A stretch of 40,086 bases of DNA from MAG-120531 sp963934855 (GCA_963934855.1 CAWWAC010000015.1:1-40086), one strand, 5' to 3'. Shown: positions 17,260 to 25,964, counted from the first letter of the stretch. Made by a program: numbers and translations. Notes: a model not told the origin generated them from the letters alone.

Positions 17260-20200
17260 TTGAGTAAATCATTGATTAGCACTGCATTTTCTGACTATTT
17301 AAAAAAAGAATTCGTTGGAAACACCCTAGAGAATGACCTTGAGCTGCCTACTGAAAACAAACTTGTTTTCATGAATGGGTTGTCTGGTTCTGCCCTATCT
17401 TTTGCTATAGCGGCCCTTTTTCAAGACTCAAAAAACCCTTTTCTACTGCTTTTAGAAGACAAAGAAGCAGCCGCTTATATTTTAAATGATCTAGAGCAAT
17501 TAATAGCAGAAGAGCAGGTTTTATTTTACCCAGCTAGCTATAAAAAACCCTACCAACACGGACAGACAGACAATGCTAACATTTTATTGAGAGCAGAGGT
17601 ATTACAGCGCATCGGCAAAAAAGGAAAACCCCTGTGTATTGTGAGTTATCCGGAGGCTGTATTTGAAAAGGTGATACAAAAAGAAACCTTAGAAAAAAAC
17701 ACCATTAATCTAAGTCAGGGAGATCAAATTTCGTTAGATTTTTTAAATGAAGTGCTATTTGAATTCTCCTTTAAAAGGGTAGACTTTGTGACGAGTCCTG
17801 GAGAATTTTCTGTAAGAGGAGGGATTGTAGATGTTTTTTCTTACTCCTATGACCATCCATATAGAATAGAATTTTTTGGAGAAGAAATAGAGAGTATTAG
17901 AACTTTTGATATTGTGAACCAACGCTCCATAGCCAACCAAAAGGAAATTAGCATTGTACCCAATGTAACCCAAACAGACACCCACACAAAACGCCATGAT
18001 TTCTTTACTTTTATAGAGAAGCATACCACCGTTTTTTTAAAGAAACCTACCGTTTTTAAGCATAAAATAAACAGCCTTTACCTAGAGGCGGAAAAGACTT
18101 TTAAAACCTTAGATTCTGGTATTAGTCAACTAGCCCCTAGGGACTTATACTCAGAGGCAAAAGACCTATTTAAATCTCTAGAGCAAAACAAATGTGTTTT
18201 TTTAGACAGCAATGCTGCAGAAGTAGCTGCCCTTGGAGGTGCTTTTGGTAGCGCAGAGAACACAGCCCAGAAAAACATAGATTTTAAAGGAACAGAGCAG
18301 CCTGCTTTTAATAAGAAATTTCCCATTTTAATAGACCGCCTAAAGAGTAACCACCTAAACGGAATTGTAAATTATCTTTTTTGTGCTAGTAGTCAACAAG
18401 CCAAAAGGTTTGAAGATATTTTTTCAGACTCTGGACAAGAAGTGCCATATAAAATTGTGGTGATGTCTATTTTTAAGGGTTTTGAGTTAGCCAATCTTAA
18501 AATAGCCTGCTATACAGACCATGAGATTTTTGAACGATACCATAAGTTTCACATTAAAAATGGATTTGATAAAAAAGAAGCCATTAGCCTCTCAGATCTT
18601 AATAAATTAGAAATTGGAGACTATGTCACACACATAGACCACGGGATTGGAAAGTTTGGAGGCCTTCAAAAAATAGAGGTAGACGGCAAAAAACAAGAAG
18701 CCATTAAACTGGCTTACGGAGAGAGAGATGTGCTATATGTGAGCATTCATTCCCTTCACAAAATAGCCAAGTTTAATGGAAAAGACGGCAGCCCTCCCAA
18801 AATATACAAACTAGGCTCAGGAGCTTGGAAAAAAATTAAAGAAAAAACAAAGTCTAGAGTTAAAAAACTAGCCTTTGACCTCATACAAATTTACGCTAAA
18901 AGAAAGCTAGAGAAAGGTTTTCAATACGCAGCAGATTCTAGTTTACAACATGAATTAGAAGCTTCTTTTATATATGAAGACACCCCAGACCAGCTCACTG
19001 CTACTGAAGATATTAAAAAAGACATGGAAAGTGAAAGACCCATGGACCGTCTTATTTGTGGTGATGTAGGCTTTGGAAAGACAGAAGTAGCTATAAGAGC
19101 TGCATTTAAAGCTGTAGACAATGGCAAACAGGTAGCTATTTTAGTTCCCACCACCATCTTGGCCTACCAGCATTTTAATACCCTCAGTGCCCGGCTAGAG
19201 GAAATGCCTGTGACTGTAGACTACCTCAACAGATTTAGAACTAGCAAAGAGAAAAAAGAAACCCTAGAAAAATTAGCGCTTGGCAAGGTAGACATCATTA
19301 TTGGCACCCACCAATTAGTCAATAAAAATGTGCAGTTTAAAGATCTAGGACTGCTAATAGTAGATGAAGAGCAGAAATTTGGAGTAGGTGTAAAAGACAA
19401 ACTCAAAGCTCTTAAAGAAAATGTAGACGTCCTTACCCTTACCGCCACCCCCATTCCAAGAACCCTACAGTTTAGTCTTATGGCTGCAAGAGATTTGTCT
19501 GTCATTAACACGCCGCCGCCCAACAGATACCCCATAGAAAGCTCTGTCATACGCTTTAGTGAAAGCATTATTAGAGACGCCATATCTTATGAAATTCAAA
19601 GGGACGGACAGGTGTTTTTTGTTCATAATAGAATTGAAAATATTAAGGAAGTAGCCGGACTTATTCAAAGGTTGGTGCCAGACGCCAGGGTAGGAATAGG
19701 ACACGGACAAATGGAAGGCAAGAGACTTGAAATACTCATGAAAGCTTTTATGAATAAGGAATTTGACGTACTTATAGCAACCACCATTATAGAAAGTGGC
19801 TTAGATGTGTCTAACGCCAATACTATTTTTATTAATAACGCTAATAACTTTGGCCTTTCAGACCTTCACCAAATGCGCGGGAGGGTAGGAAGAAGCAATA
19901 AAAAAGCTTTTTGCTACTTTATTACTCCCCCCTATGAGGTCATGACGGCCGATGCCAGAAAGCGCATACAAGCAGTAGAACAATTTACCGCTCTAGGGAG
20001 CGGCTTTAATATAGCCATGAAGGATCTAGAAATAAGAGGTGCTGGAGATATTTTAGGTGGAGAGCAAAGTGGGTTTATTAATGAGATTGGTTTTGAAACC
20101 TATCAGAAAATTATGGCAGAGGCCATTGAAGAGCTCAAAAATTCTGAATTTAAAGATTTATACGAGTCTACCACTGAAGATATAGACAAGAATTATGTTT

Positions 20201-20661
20201 CAGAAACTCAGATGGACGCAGATATAGAAATGCTGTTTCCAGACCATTATATTAACAACACCTCAGAGCGTCTCACGCTATACACACAGCTAAACAGCCT
20301 CACAGAATCCAATCAACTCTTAGATTTTGAGAAGGAGCTTCAAGACCGCTTTGGACCCCTGCCTTCAGAAGCAGAAGACCTACTGACGGCAGTACGTATA
20401 AAATGGTTGGCCAAGCATATGGGAATAGATAAAGTGGTGATGAAGAAAGGAAAGTTCTTAGGTTATTTTATTGCCAACCAGCAGTCAGATTTTTATCAAA
20501 GTGACCGTTTTAGAAAAGTGCTATCCTTTGTTCAACAGCATTCCAGGCAATGCAGCCTTAAAGAAAAGCAGACCAGAAATGGACTTAGATTACTCTTAGT
20601 CATGGAGGGAATACACCAAGTGGATACTGCCTTTAAAATTTTGAATTCATTTGAACACTAG
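17260..20661 (+). CDS. mfd: Transcription-repair coupling factor
   Basis: DNA translocase that removes RNA polymerase stalled at lesions and recruits UvrA. The 1133-aa protein has the UvrB-homology N-terminal region, a CarD-like RNA polymerase interaction domain starting near IGDYVTHIDHGIGKFG (about residue 453), and an SF2 helicase core with Walker A GDVGFGKTE near 601-609 and DEEQ near 701. A TRG/helicase-C region includes MRGRVGRS, and a D7 regulatory domain forms the C-terminus. The start is TTG at 17260, just after a TAnnTTTG box; this is a non-canonical start and could be argued a few codons either way. Confidence 0.96.
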   Translation: MSKSLISTAFSDYLKKEFVGNTLENDLELPTENKLVFMNGLSGSALSFAIAALFQDSKNPFLLLLEDKEAAAYILNDLEQLIAEEQVLFYPASYKKPYQHGQTDNANILLRAEVLQRIGKKGKPLCIVSYPEAVFEKVIQKETLEKNTINLSQGDQISLDFLNEVLFEFSFKRVDFVTSPGEFSVRGGIVDVFSYSYDHPYRIEFFGEEIESIRTFDIVNQRSIANQKEISIVPNVTQTDTHTKRHDFFTFIEKHTTVFLKKPTVFKHKINSLYLEAEKTFKTLDSGISQLAPRDLYSEAKDLFKSLEQNKCVFLDSNAAEVAALGGAFGSAENTAQKNIDFKGTEQPAFNKKFPILIDRLKSNHLNGIVNYLFCASSQQAKRFEDIFSDSGQEVPYKIVVMSIFKGFELANLKIACYTDHEIFERYHKFHIKNGFDKKEAISLSDLNKLEIGDYVTHIDHGIGKFGGLQKIEVDGKKQEAIKLAYGERDVLYVSIHSLHKIAKFNGKDGSPPKIYKLGSGAWKKIKEKTKSRVKKLAFDLIQIYAKRKLEKGFQYAADSSLQHELEASFIYEDTPDQLTATEDIKKDMESERPMDRLICGDVGFGKTEVAIRAAFKAVDNGKQVAILVPTTILAYQHFNTLSARLEEMPVTVDYLNRFRTSKEKKETLEKLALGKVDIIIGTHQLVNKNVQFKDLGLLIVDEEQKFGVGVKDKLKALKENVDVLTLTATPIPRTLQFSLMAARDLSVINTPPPNRYPIESSVIRFSESIIRDAISYEIQRDGQVFFVHNRIENIKEVAGLIQRLVPDARVGIGHGQMEGKRLEILMKAFMNKEFDVLIATTIIESGLDVSNANTIFINNANNFGLSDLHQMRGRVGRSNKKAFCYFITPPYEVMTADARKRIQAVEQFTALGSGFNIAMKDLEIRGAGDILGGEQSGFINEIGFETYQKIMAEAIEELKNSEFKDLYESTTEDIDKNYVSETQMDADIEMLFPDHYINNTSERLTLYTQLNSLTESNQLLDFEKELQDRFGPLPSEAEDLLTAVRIKWLAKHMGIDKVVMKKGKFLGYFIANQQSDFYQSDRFRKVLSFVQQHSRQCSLKEKQTRNGLRLLLVMEGIHQVDTAFKILNSFEH

Positions 20662-20724
20662 CTTTACACAAATATCCTTGGAGGTTCATTTTGTAGCTTA
20701 GAAATGGCAAGTCTACCCTTTATT

Positions 20725-21384
20725 TTAGAGTGTTTTTAGATCTTTAATAGTTCTAAAGGCTACGTCTACCTGAGCGTCATTGACTATAATGGTAAACTCA
20801 TTGGTGGTAGAAATCACCTCGTACAAGACGATCCCTTCCCAGGCCAATCTTTGAAATATAAAGTAATAAATACCAGGCACAGATACGTTTTCTGCTGGGA
20901 GTTTAACGGTAATTGAAGATAAGTTTTCTGCTTTTTGTGTGCATTTTTCCGTGACAAAAAGCTGCTCTACTGTTTTATCTAAAGCGCCACTCACTACAAT
21001 ATTAAGTTCGTTTACCCCCCTAGAAGAAGTGTAGAATACATCTTTATTTTTATTAATTTCCTTGAGTAATAGCGTTTGATTTTCAAGAATTGAATCTGAT
21101 ATTAAAAAAGTGAAATCTGTAAGGGAAGACCTCACCGTTATTTCACCAATATTTTTTAACACTTTAATAATTTTATGAGTGGCCCTAAACTCCATTTCGT
21201 CTGAGAGTCTTTTTAAGGCCATCACAATAGCGCCGTTTCTAATATCCTTTCCTAATGCCTCTTCAATCTCAGGCATAATAATTCTAGACAAAGAGGTCAG
21301 GTTTATAATTCCCTGTGACAAAGCACTTTGCAAAAAAGGCTTCTTTTTAATATAGTTTTCTACTACAGATGAAATGGTTTTCAT
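20725..21384 (-). CDS. ACT-like domain protein, aspartokinase regulatory-like, function unknown
   Basis: A 219-aa cytoplasmic protein. The first 80 residues are helical and could be a winged-helix-like fold (IINLTSLSRIIMPEIEE ... AIVMALKRLS). The C-terminal half, roughly 135-215, has a beta-alpha pattern like ACT domains (SSITVKLP, PGIYYFIFQRLAWEGIVLYEVIST, EFTIIVND). Such proteins are sometimes annotated as aspartate kinase, but there is no kinase domain here. A DNA-binding amino-acid sensor is possible and would fit the dyad in its own promoter. That is inference. Confidence 0.65.
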   Translation of the reverse strand: MKTISSVVENYIKKKPFLQSALSQGIINLTSLSRIIMPEIEEALGKDIRNGAIVMALKRLSDEMEFRATHKIIKVLKNIGEITVRSSLTDFTFLISDSILENQTLLLKEINKNKDVFYTSSRGVNELNIVVSGALDKTVEQLFVTEKCTQKAENLSSITVKLPAENVSVPGIYYFIFQRLAWEGIVLYEVISTTNEFTIIVNDAQVDVAFRTIKDLKTL

Positions 21385-21449
21385 GAATGGCTCTTAAAAA
21401 TAAAACAATGCAACTGGATAAATATTTGGTATTATCACTATTTAATACA

Positions 21450-21481
21450 CAAATATAACACTTTGTTATAAATTAAACAAA
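21450..21481 (-). promoter_or_regulatory. Promoter of the ACT-like gene
   Basis: On the minus strand this reads TTTG (21478-21481), a 20-base spacer, then TATATTTG (21450-21457). Both elements match the Bacteroidota consensus TTTG/TAnnTTTG exactly, and the spacing is in the normal range. It is the clearest promoter in the window. The predicted leader is about 60 bases. Confidence 0.75.
21454..21470. promoter_or_regulatory. Operator-like dyad in the ACT-like gene promoter
   Basis: TATAACA-CTT-TGTTATA is a perfect inverted repeat with 7-base arms. It lies inside the -33/-7 spacer and overlaps the -7 box, the classic place for a repressor site. The protein product downstream may itself be the regulator. 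Confidence 0.55.
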
Positions 21482-21562
21482 TTGTAGAATTAAATAATAT
21501 AGTGGCTTCATACATCCAGACCATCCTCTAAATTGTTTGTGCTAACCTAAGTTTATAAATTT

Positions 21563-21922
21563 CTAAAAATGATAAAATGCATCAATAAGGTGTTCTATCT
21601 CTGGTCCTGAATTTAAAATAGAAACTGTAACAATATCAAAACGAACCTCCTTTTGAATTTGGTAGCGCTGCACATAGTAATTAGCAGCTCGTATCAATAA
21701 ATGAATTTTTAAATCACTAACGGTTTGTGCAATTGGAATAAGATAGCCTTCAGACCTGGTCTTTACCTCTACCACAACCAAATATAGGTGGTCTATTGCA
21801 ATAATGTCAATTTCCGCTCTTTTTACTCTAAAATTAGTCTCCACTATTTTATATCCCTTAGCAACTAAATACTCTTTTGCTAAAAGCTCACCCGCTTTAC
21901 CCAAATCATTGTGAATGGCCAT
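21563..21922 (-). CDS. YraN family (UPF0102) endonuclease-like protein
   Basis: A 119-aa protein of the Holliday-junction-resolvase-like nuclease fold. The family pattern is visible: GKAGELLAKEYL (Glu12), then AEIDIIAID (Asp39) and VVVEVKTRS (Glu52, Lys54). In the middle motif the usual Gly before EID is Ala here. Catalytic residues are intact, but the biological role of YraN is not settled. It is divergent from metG and upstream of the ACT-like gene, with 178 bases between. Confidence 0.9.
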   Translation of the reverse strand: MAIHNDLGKAGELLAKEYLVAKGYKIVETNFRVKRAEIDIIAIDHLYLVVVEVKTRSEGYLIPIAQTVSDLKIHLLIRAANYYVQRYQIQKEVRFDIVTVSILNSGPEIEHLIDAFYHF

Positions 21923-22038
21923 TTCTATAATTTTTAACTACTAGATTATAGGCTACTTAGAGGGGGCTTGTCCTTAAAAAAGGGTTGTAAATACTCATTT
22001 AAGTTACTAAAAATCTTTACAAAATGACTTATAATCTC

Positions 22039-22066
22039 TTGACAAAAAGTGTATTTTTGTTAAAAT
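22039..22066 (+). promoter_or_regulatory. metG promoter region
   Basis: TATTTTTG at 22052-22059 matches TAnnTTTG exactly, 22 bases before the preferred metG ATG. The same stretch holds TTGACA (22039-22044), 16 bases, then TAAAAT (22061-22066), which resembles a classical sigma70 promoter. The flavobacterial box is the more likely one in use. Its position argues against the longer reading frame that starts upstream of it. Confidence 0.55.
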
Positions 22067-22080
22067 TTTTCTATTCTCAT

Positions 22081-24150
22081 ATGTTACAAGATTCTTATCC
22101 ATCTAGATACACCATTACTGCTGCACTTCCTTACACCAATGGTCCCATTCATATAGGACATTTGGCAGGGGTCTATGTGCCTGCAGATATTTATAGTCGG
22201 TATTTAAAAGGAATAGATAAAGATGTTGTATTTGTATGCGGGAGTGATGAACACGGAGTGGCCATTTCTATGAAAGCCAAAAAAGAAGGAGTTAGCCCAA
22301 AAGAAGTCATAGACAAATACCACCAAATCATAAGTCAATCCTTTCAAGATTTTGGAATTTTGTTTGACCACTACTCAAGAACTTCTGGAGACATGCACCA
22401 TAAAACTGCTTCAGATTTTTTTAAAAAATTATACCAAGAGAAAGCCTTTATAGAGGAAACTACTCCTCAATTATATGACTCAGAAGCTCAGCAGTTTTTA
22501 GCAGACCGCTTTGTTACAGGTACTTGCCCTAAATGTGGACATGAAGAAGCTTATGGAGACCAATGTGAAAAATGCGGTAGTTCACTAAACGCTACTGAAC
22601 TTATTGAACCTAAATCTACCCTTAGCGGTGCCACTCCCATTTTAAAAGAAACCAAACATTGGTTTTTGCCTTTAGATAGGTATGAACCTTTTTTAAAAGA
22701 ATGGATTTTGGATGGCCATAAAAAAGACTGGAAACCCAATGTATACGGACAATGTAAGTCCTGGATTGACGACGGTCTAAAACCTAGAGCAGTAACCAGA
22801 GACTTAGACTGGGGAATTCCTGTTCCCATAAAAGGAGGGGATGGAAAAGTACTTTACGTTTGGTTTGACGCTCCAATAGGATACATTTCTGCCACAAAAG
22901 AATGGGGAGAAAAAACAGGAAAAGATTGGGAGCCTTATTGGAAAGACAAAGGCTCAAAACTGGTTCACTTTATTGGAAAAGACAATATTGTTTTTCATTG
23001 TATTATATTCCCTGCCATGCTCAAAGCACATGGAGACTATATTTTACCAGATAATGTACCTGCTAATGAGTTTTTAAATTTAGAAGGTCAAAAATTATCT
23101 ACATCAAAAAACTGGGCTGTTTGGTTACATGAATACCTCATAGATTTTCCAGAACAGCAAGACGTATTGAGGTATACTCTTACAGCCAACGCACCAGAGT
23201 CTAAAGACAATGATTTTACTTGGAAAGATTTCCAAGCAAGAAATAACAATGAGCTTGTTGCCATACTGGGGAATTTTATAAATAGAGCTGTAGTGCTTAC
23301 TCATAAATATTATCAAGGGGTCGTTCCTACCCCTCAAGAATTTAATACAGAAGATTTAAATACACTAACAAGCTTAAAAGAATTCCCTCAAATTATTTCT
23401 AGTTCTATTGAAAAATACAGATTTAGAGAGGCTTGTGCAGAGCTTATGAATATTGCTAGATTAGGAAATAAATACTTAGCAGATCAGGAGCCTTGGAAAC
23501 TTATTAAAACAGATCCACAGCGTGTACAAACCATCATGTATGTGGGGCTGCAAATTGCAACGGCACTCAGCGTTTTAAGCAAGCCTTTCTTACCTTTCAC
23601 CTCAGTAAAGCTTTCAGACATGCTCTGTACTGAGTCCTTAAAATTAAAGTGGAATTCTGTTGAAGAAAAAGATGTTTTACTAGCAGCAGGACATATGATT
23701 TCTGAAGCTCAGCTACTGTTTAGAAAAATTGAAGATTCAGAGATTAAAGCTCAAATTGAAAAACTAAATCAAACCAAAAAAGACAACGAACAAATGAATG
23801 CTAAGGTGACCCCACAAAAGGAAACATCAAACTTTGAAGATTTTAGCAAATTAGACCTTAGAACTGGAACCATTATAGCGGCAGAAAAAATGCCAAAGGC
23901 AAAAAAATTATTGGTCCTACAAGTACAGACTGGCATAGACTCTAGAACTATAGTTTCTGGAATTGCAGAACACTTTAGTCCAGATGATATTATAGGTAAA
24001 AAAGTAACTGTACTTATTAACTTGGCCCCAAGAGCATTAAGAGGTGTGGAGAGTGAGGGAATGATTTTAATGACAGAAAATAGCCAAGGAAAACTAGTCT
24101 TCGTAAACCCAGATGAAGAGGGAGTGGCAGACGGTGCAATTATAAGCTAA
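22081..24150 (+). CDS. metG: Methionyl-tRNA synthetase
   Basis: Charges tRNA-Met. I choose the ATG at 22081 (MLQDSYPSRYTITAALPYTN, 689 aa) over the in-frame ATG at 22024, because the promoter box lies between them and the conserved start is MLQ..RYTITAALPY. Class I motifs are HIGH near residues 23-26 and KLSTSK near 337-342. A zinc knuckle, CPKCGHEEAYGDQCEKCG, lies near 149-166. The C-terminal EMAP-II-like tRNA-binding domain begins around 586 (FSKLDLRTGTIIAAE), linked by a Lys/Glu-rich segment. Confidence 0.96.
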   Translation: MLQDSYPSRYTITAALPYTNGPIHIGHLAGVYVPADIYSRYLKGIDKDVVFVCGSDEHGVAISMKAKKEGVSPKEVIDKYHQIISQSFQDFGILFDHYSRTSGDMHHKTASDFFKKLYQEKAFIEETTPQLYDSEAQQFLADRFVTGTCPKCGHEEAYGDQCEKCGSSLNATELIEPKSTLSGATPILKETKHWFLPLDRYEPFLKEWILDGHKKDWKPNVYGQCKSWIDDGLKPRAVTRDLDWGIPVPIKGGDGKVLYVWFDAPIGYISATKEWGEKTGKDWEPYWKDKGSKLVHFIGKDNIVFHCIIFPAMLKAHGDYILPDNVPANEFLNLEGQKLSTSKNWAVWLHEYLIDFPEQQDVLRYTLTANAPESKDNDFTWKDFQARNNNELVAILGNFINRAVVLTHKYYQGVVPTPQEFNTEDLNTLTSLKEFPQIISSSIEKYRFREACAELMNIARLGNKYLADQEPWKLIKTDPQRVQTIMYVGLQIATALSVLSKPFLPFTSVKLSDMLCTESLKLKWNSVEEKDVLLAAGHMISEAQLLFRKIEDSEIKAQIEKLNQTKKDNEQMNAKVTPQKETSNFEDFSKLDLRTGTIIAAEKMPKAKKLLVLQVQTGIDSRTIVSGIAEHFSPDDIIGKKVTVLINLAPRALRGVESEGMILMTENSQGKLVFVNPDEEGVADGAIIS

Positions 24151-24236
24151 TTTAAAGTTTGTCCTTAGTCTCTGTCACATTAAGCATACAAATAAGTACT
24201 CTATAGGTTCTTATTTTAGAATTATATGGATATCAC

Positions 24237-24270
24237 AAAAAGCCCGCTATTTTAAAAGCGGGCTTTTTCT
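24237..24270. terminator. Bidirectional terminator between metG and ssb
   Basis: AAAAAGCCCGCT pairs with AGCGGGCTTTTT across an 8-base loop. The A and T runs on both sides give a U-tract in either direction, so it can end both metG (plus) and ssb (minus). Confidence 0.92.
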
Positions 24271-24301
24271 TTAATACTCCTAAACATTTGGCTGATATTT
24301 G

Positions 24302-24658
24302 TTATTCAGTTTGCGCCACATTTGGCTTTCCCTGAAGTAATAATACCTCATTGCACAAGACCTCTGTCATGTATCTCTTTTCACCCTGACCGCCCTCATA
24401 AGAGCGGTGTGTAAGTTTTCCTTCTACGGCTATCTCTTGCCCTTTTTTTACGTATTGTGCAATAATTTCTGCCGTCTTACCCCAAGCTACTACATAGTGC
24501 CACTGGGTGTCTGTCACAACTTCTCCTTCTTGGTTTTTAAACTTCTCATTAGTAGCCATAGAAAAATTAACGACTGTTTTTCCACTCTCTAAGGTTTTTA
24601 ATTCAGGGTCTGCGCCTAGGTTTCCAATTAACTGTACTTTGTTTCTAATTGCTTTCAT
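24302..24658 (-). CDS. ssb: Single-stranded DNA-binding protein, short form without acidic tail
   Basis: A 118-aa OB-fold protein starting MKAIRNKVQLIGNLGADPE, with NFSMATNEKF, WHYVVAWGKTAE and YVKKGQEIAVEGKL in the expected order. The fold domain is complete, but the protein ends at GKPNVAQTE and lacks the flexible linker and acidic DDIPF-type tip that standard SSB uses to recruit repair and replication partners. It is therefore probably a second, specialised SSB rather than the replicative one. It is a single gene with its own promoter and a shared terminator. Confidence 0.92.
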   Translation of the reverse strand: MKAIRNKVQLIGNLGADPELKTLESGKTVVNFSMATNEKFKNQEGEVVTDTQWHYVVAWGKTAEIIAQYVKKGQEIAVEGKLTHRSYEGGQGEKRYMTEVLCNEVLLLQGKPNVAQTE

Positions 24659-24718
24659 AATAAATTATTTTAAGTGTTTGTTTTGGGCCGCCTTTCAAGC
24701 TTTAACCTTTCAACAACA

Positions 24719-24726
24719 CAAACCTA
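24719..24726 (-). promoter_or_regulatory. -7 box for ssb
   Basis: On the minus strand this reads TAGGTTTG, an exact TAnnTTTG match about 60 bases before the ssb start codon. No clear -33 box is seen. Confidence 0.45.
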
Positions 24727-24781
24727 TAGAAGCTTATAAACTGTAATTGGTGATAAAACGCTTGTAGTCACTTAGTGTCAT

Positions 24782-24805
24782 TTATAAGCGTTTATAAGCG
24801 CTTAT
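24782..24805. repeat. TATAAGCG repeats with a 12-bp palindrome
   Basis: TTATAAGCG occurs at 24782-24790 and again at 24792-24800, exactly 10 bases (one helical turn) apart. The second copy forms the first half of the perfect palindrome ATAAGCGCTTAT at 24794-24805. A related AGCTTATAA lies at 24731-24739. Placement upstream of the ssb promoter suggests a regulator site; the binding protein is unknown. Confidence 0.5.
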
Positions 24806-24967
24806 CCTAAGCTTTAGATAGTGATAATTAAAAAAGACTCCCTTTATATTTAATTCAAGGACATCAATAGCTTGTTATATATTAGATTACTTAACTTGTA
24901 ACACTTTCTCTAAATAATCCCCATTTTCTTTCCTCTGTATGGTACCCTAGTACTTTATATATAATAA

Positions 24968-25318
24968 ATGGAAAAGTTATGCCTTTCTTGTCAAGAAAAA
25001 ATTTTTGGGAGGAGTGATAAAAAATACTGTGGAGACGCCTGTAGAAATTCTTACCACAATTCAATAAATCAGCAAAATATTTCTCTCCTTAGAAAGACTA
25101 ATAGTAGGCTTAAAAAAAACTATAGAATACTAAATGAAATACCTCTTAAAGAAGGGAAAGGAAAAATAAGTAAAGCCCTGCTTTTAAATAGAGGCTTTGT
25201 ATTTGAACTTTTTACATCAATATACTACACACAAAAAGGGACCCAATACTACTTTGTATATGATCTTGGATATCTAAAAGTGAGTGATCAATTGTTTGTC
25301 GTAGTAAAAAAATACTAA
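24968..25318 (+). CDS. Small zinc-ribbon protein, function unknown
   Basis: A 116-aa protein beginning with a four-cysteine knuckle: CLSC (Cys5, Cys8), then KKYCGDACRNSYHN (Cys21, Cys25). The arrangement resembles short zinc-ribbon motifs in bacterial proteins of unknown role. After a basic helical stretch, the C-terminal 50 residues are rich in aromatic residues (FELFTSIYYTQKGTQYYFVYDLGYL) and look like a small beta domain. No signal peptide. Nucleic-acid binding is plausible but not shown. Its stop abuts the stop of the convergent CBS gene. Confidence 0.7.
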   Translation: MEKLCLSCQEKIFGRSDKKYCGDACRNSYHNSINQQNISLLRKTNSRLKKNYRILNEIPLKEGKGKISKALLLNRGFVFELFTSIYYTQKGTQYYFVYDLGYLKVSDQLFVVVKKY

Positions 25319-25789
25319 TTATTGTTTTTTCCAGCGCTGTCCACTTAGCTTTAGAGCTGCCACCACAATATCCTTGCGGCTAATTTGCCCCACTAACTTT
25401 CCGTCTTTTAATACAGGTAAACGCCTTCTATTATTTTTAAGAAAAATAGAGGCTGCGTCAAAAATAGAAGCTCCTGCGTCTATAGTTTCTACATCTGAGG
25501 TCATAAATGAAGCCACGCTTTTTTCTAAAATAGGGAGATTAAAATAGCGGCTTTCAGAAATCTGTTTCATACAATCTGCTTCAGAAACAATACCCACTAA
25601 AGCTCCATTGGCATCTATGACTGGACCACCAGAAATATGATGGGTAGCAAAGCACTCCATCACCTCTAGAATAGATTGATCTGGTGAAAAGTTGATCAGT
25701 TTACTACACATATAATCCGAAACTAAAATAGCTGCCTTTGCTGTTTCTTTTGGCTCAGCTCTGGCCCCTTGAAAACTTTTTATGCCCAT
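25319..25789 (-). CDS. Tandem CBS domain protein
   Basis: A 156-aa protein that is almost entirely a CBS pair: the first from about residue 22 (VSDYMCSKLINFSPDQSI ... GPVIDANGALVGIVSEAD), the second from about 90 (SFMTSDVETIDAGASI ... RRLPVLKDGKLVGQISRKDI). CBS pairs bind adenosine nucleotides and regulate partner proteins. This one is free-standing, so its partner is unknown. It ends flush against the Zn-ribbon gene with no room for a terminator. Confidence 0.9.
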   Translation of the reverse strand: MGIKSFQGARAEPKETAKAAILVSDYMCSKLINFSPDQSILEVMECFATHHISGGPVIDANGALVGIVSEADCMKQISESRYFNLPILEKSVASFMTSDVETIDAGASIFDAASIFLKNNRRRLPVLKDGKLVGQISRKDIVVAALKLSGQRWKKQ

Positions 25790-25964
25790 AATTTAGCTAT
25801 TTATAAATCACTATAATATAATAAAAAATAGGCAGCTTTTATATTCATAAAATAAAATACTCAGCACTAAACTCTATTGAAGAGGGAAATAGTCTTTGAA
25901 ATATAAAAAGCAAAGAGGTCATTAAAACAAATAATCACTATTTTTAAACTCTAATTAATCGTTT

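Larger units (their letters stand above)
24659..24967. other. 309-base gap between ssb and the Zn-ribbon gene
   Basis: The gap is divergent and AT-rich. It holds the ssb -7 box and the TATAAGCG repeat with its palindrome (listed separately). I see no ORF with convincing coding character and no RNA gene. No clear TAnnTTTG box was found for the plus-strand gene at 24968. Confidence 0.6.

Noticed and set aside
20662..20724. Terminator between mfd and the ACT-like gene
   Set aside because: Only imperfect short complementarity (AGCT/ACAAA with TTTTGTAGCT) and no proper U-tract after a GC-rich stem.
20725..21384. Aspartate kinase annotation for the 219-aa protein
   Set aside because: There is no KFGG motif or kinase domain; only ACT-like regulatory sequence is visible, and a full aspartokinase is encoded at 14843-16108.
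22024..22080. Longer metG reading frame with 19 extra residues
   Set aside because: The extension overlaps the promoter box, and the conserved protein start is the MLQ at 22081.
24782..24805. TATAAGCG repeats as a replication origin
   Set aside because: No DnaA-box series, no dnaA or other origin-linked genes nearby, and only two or three copies.
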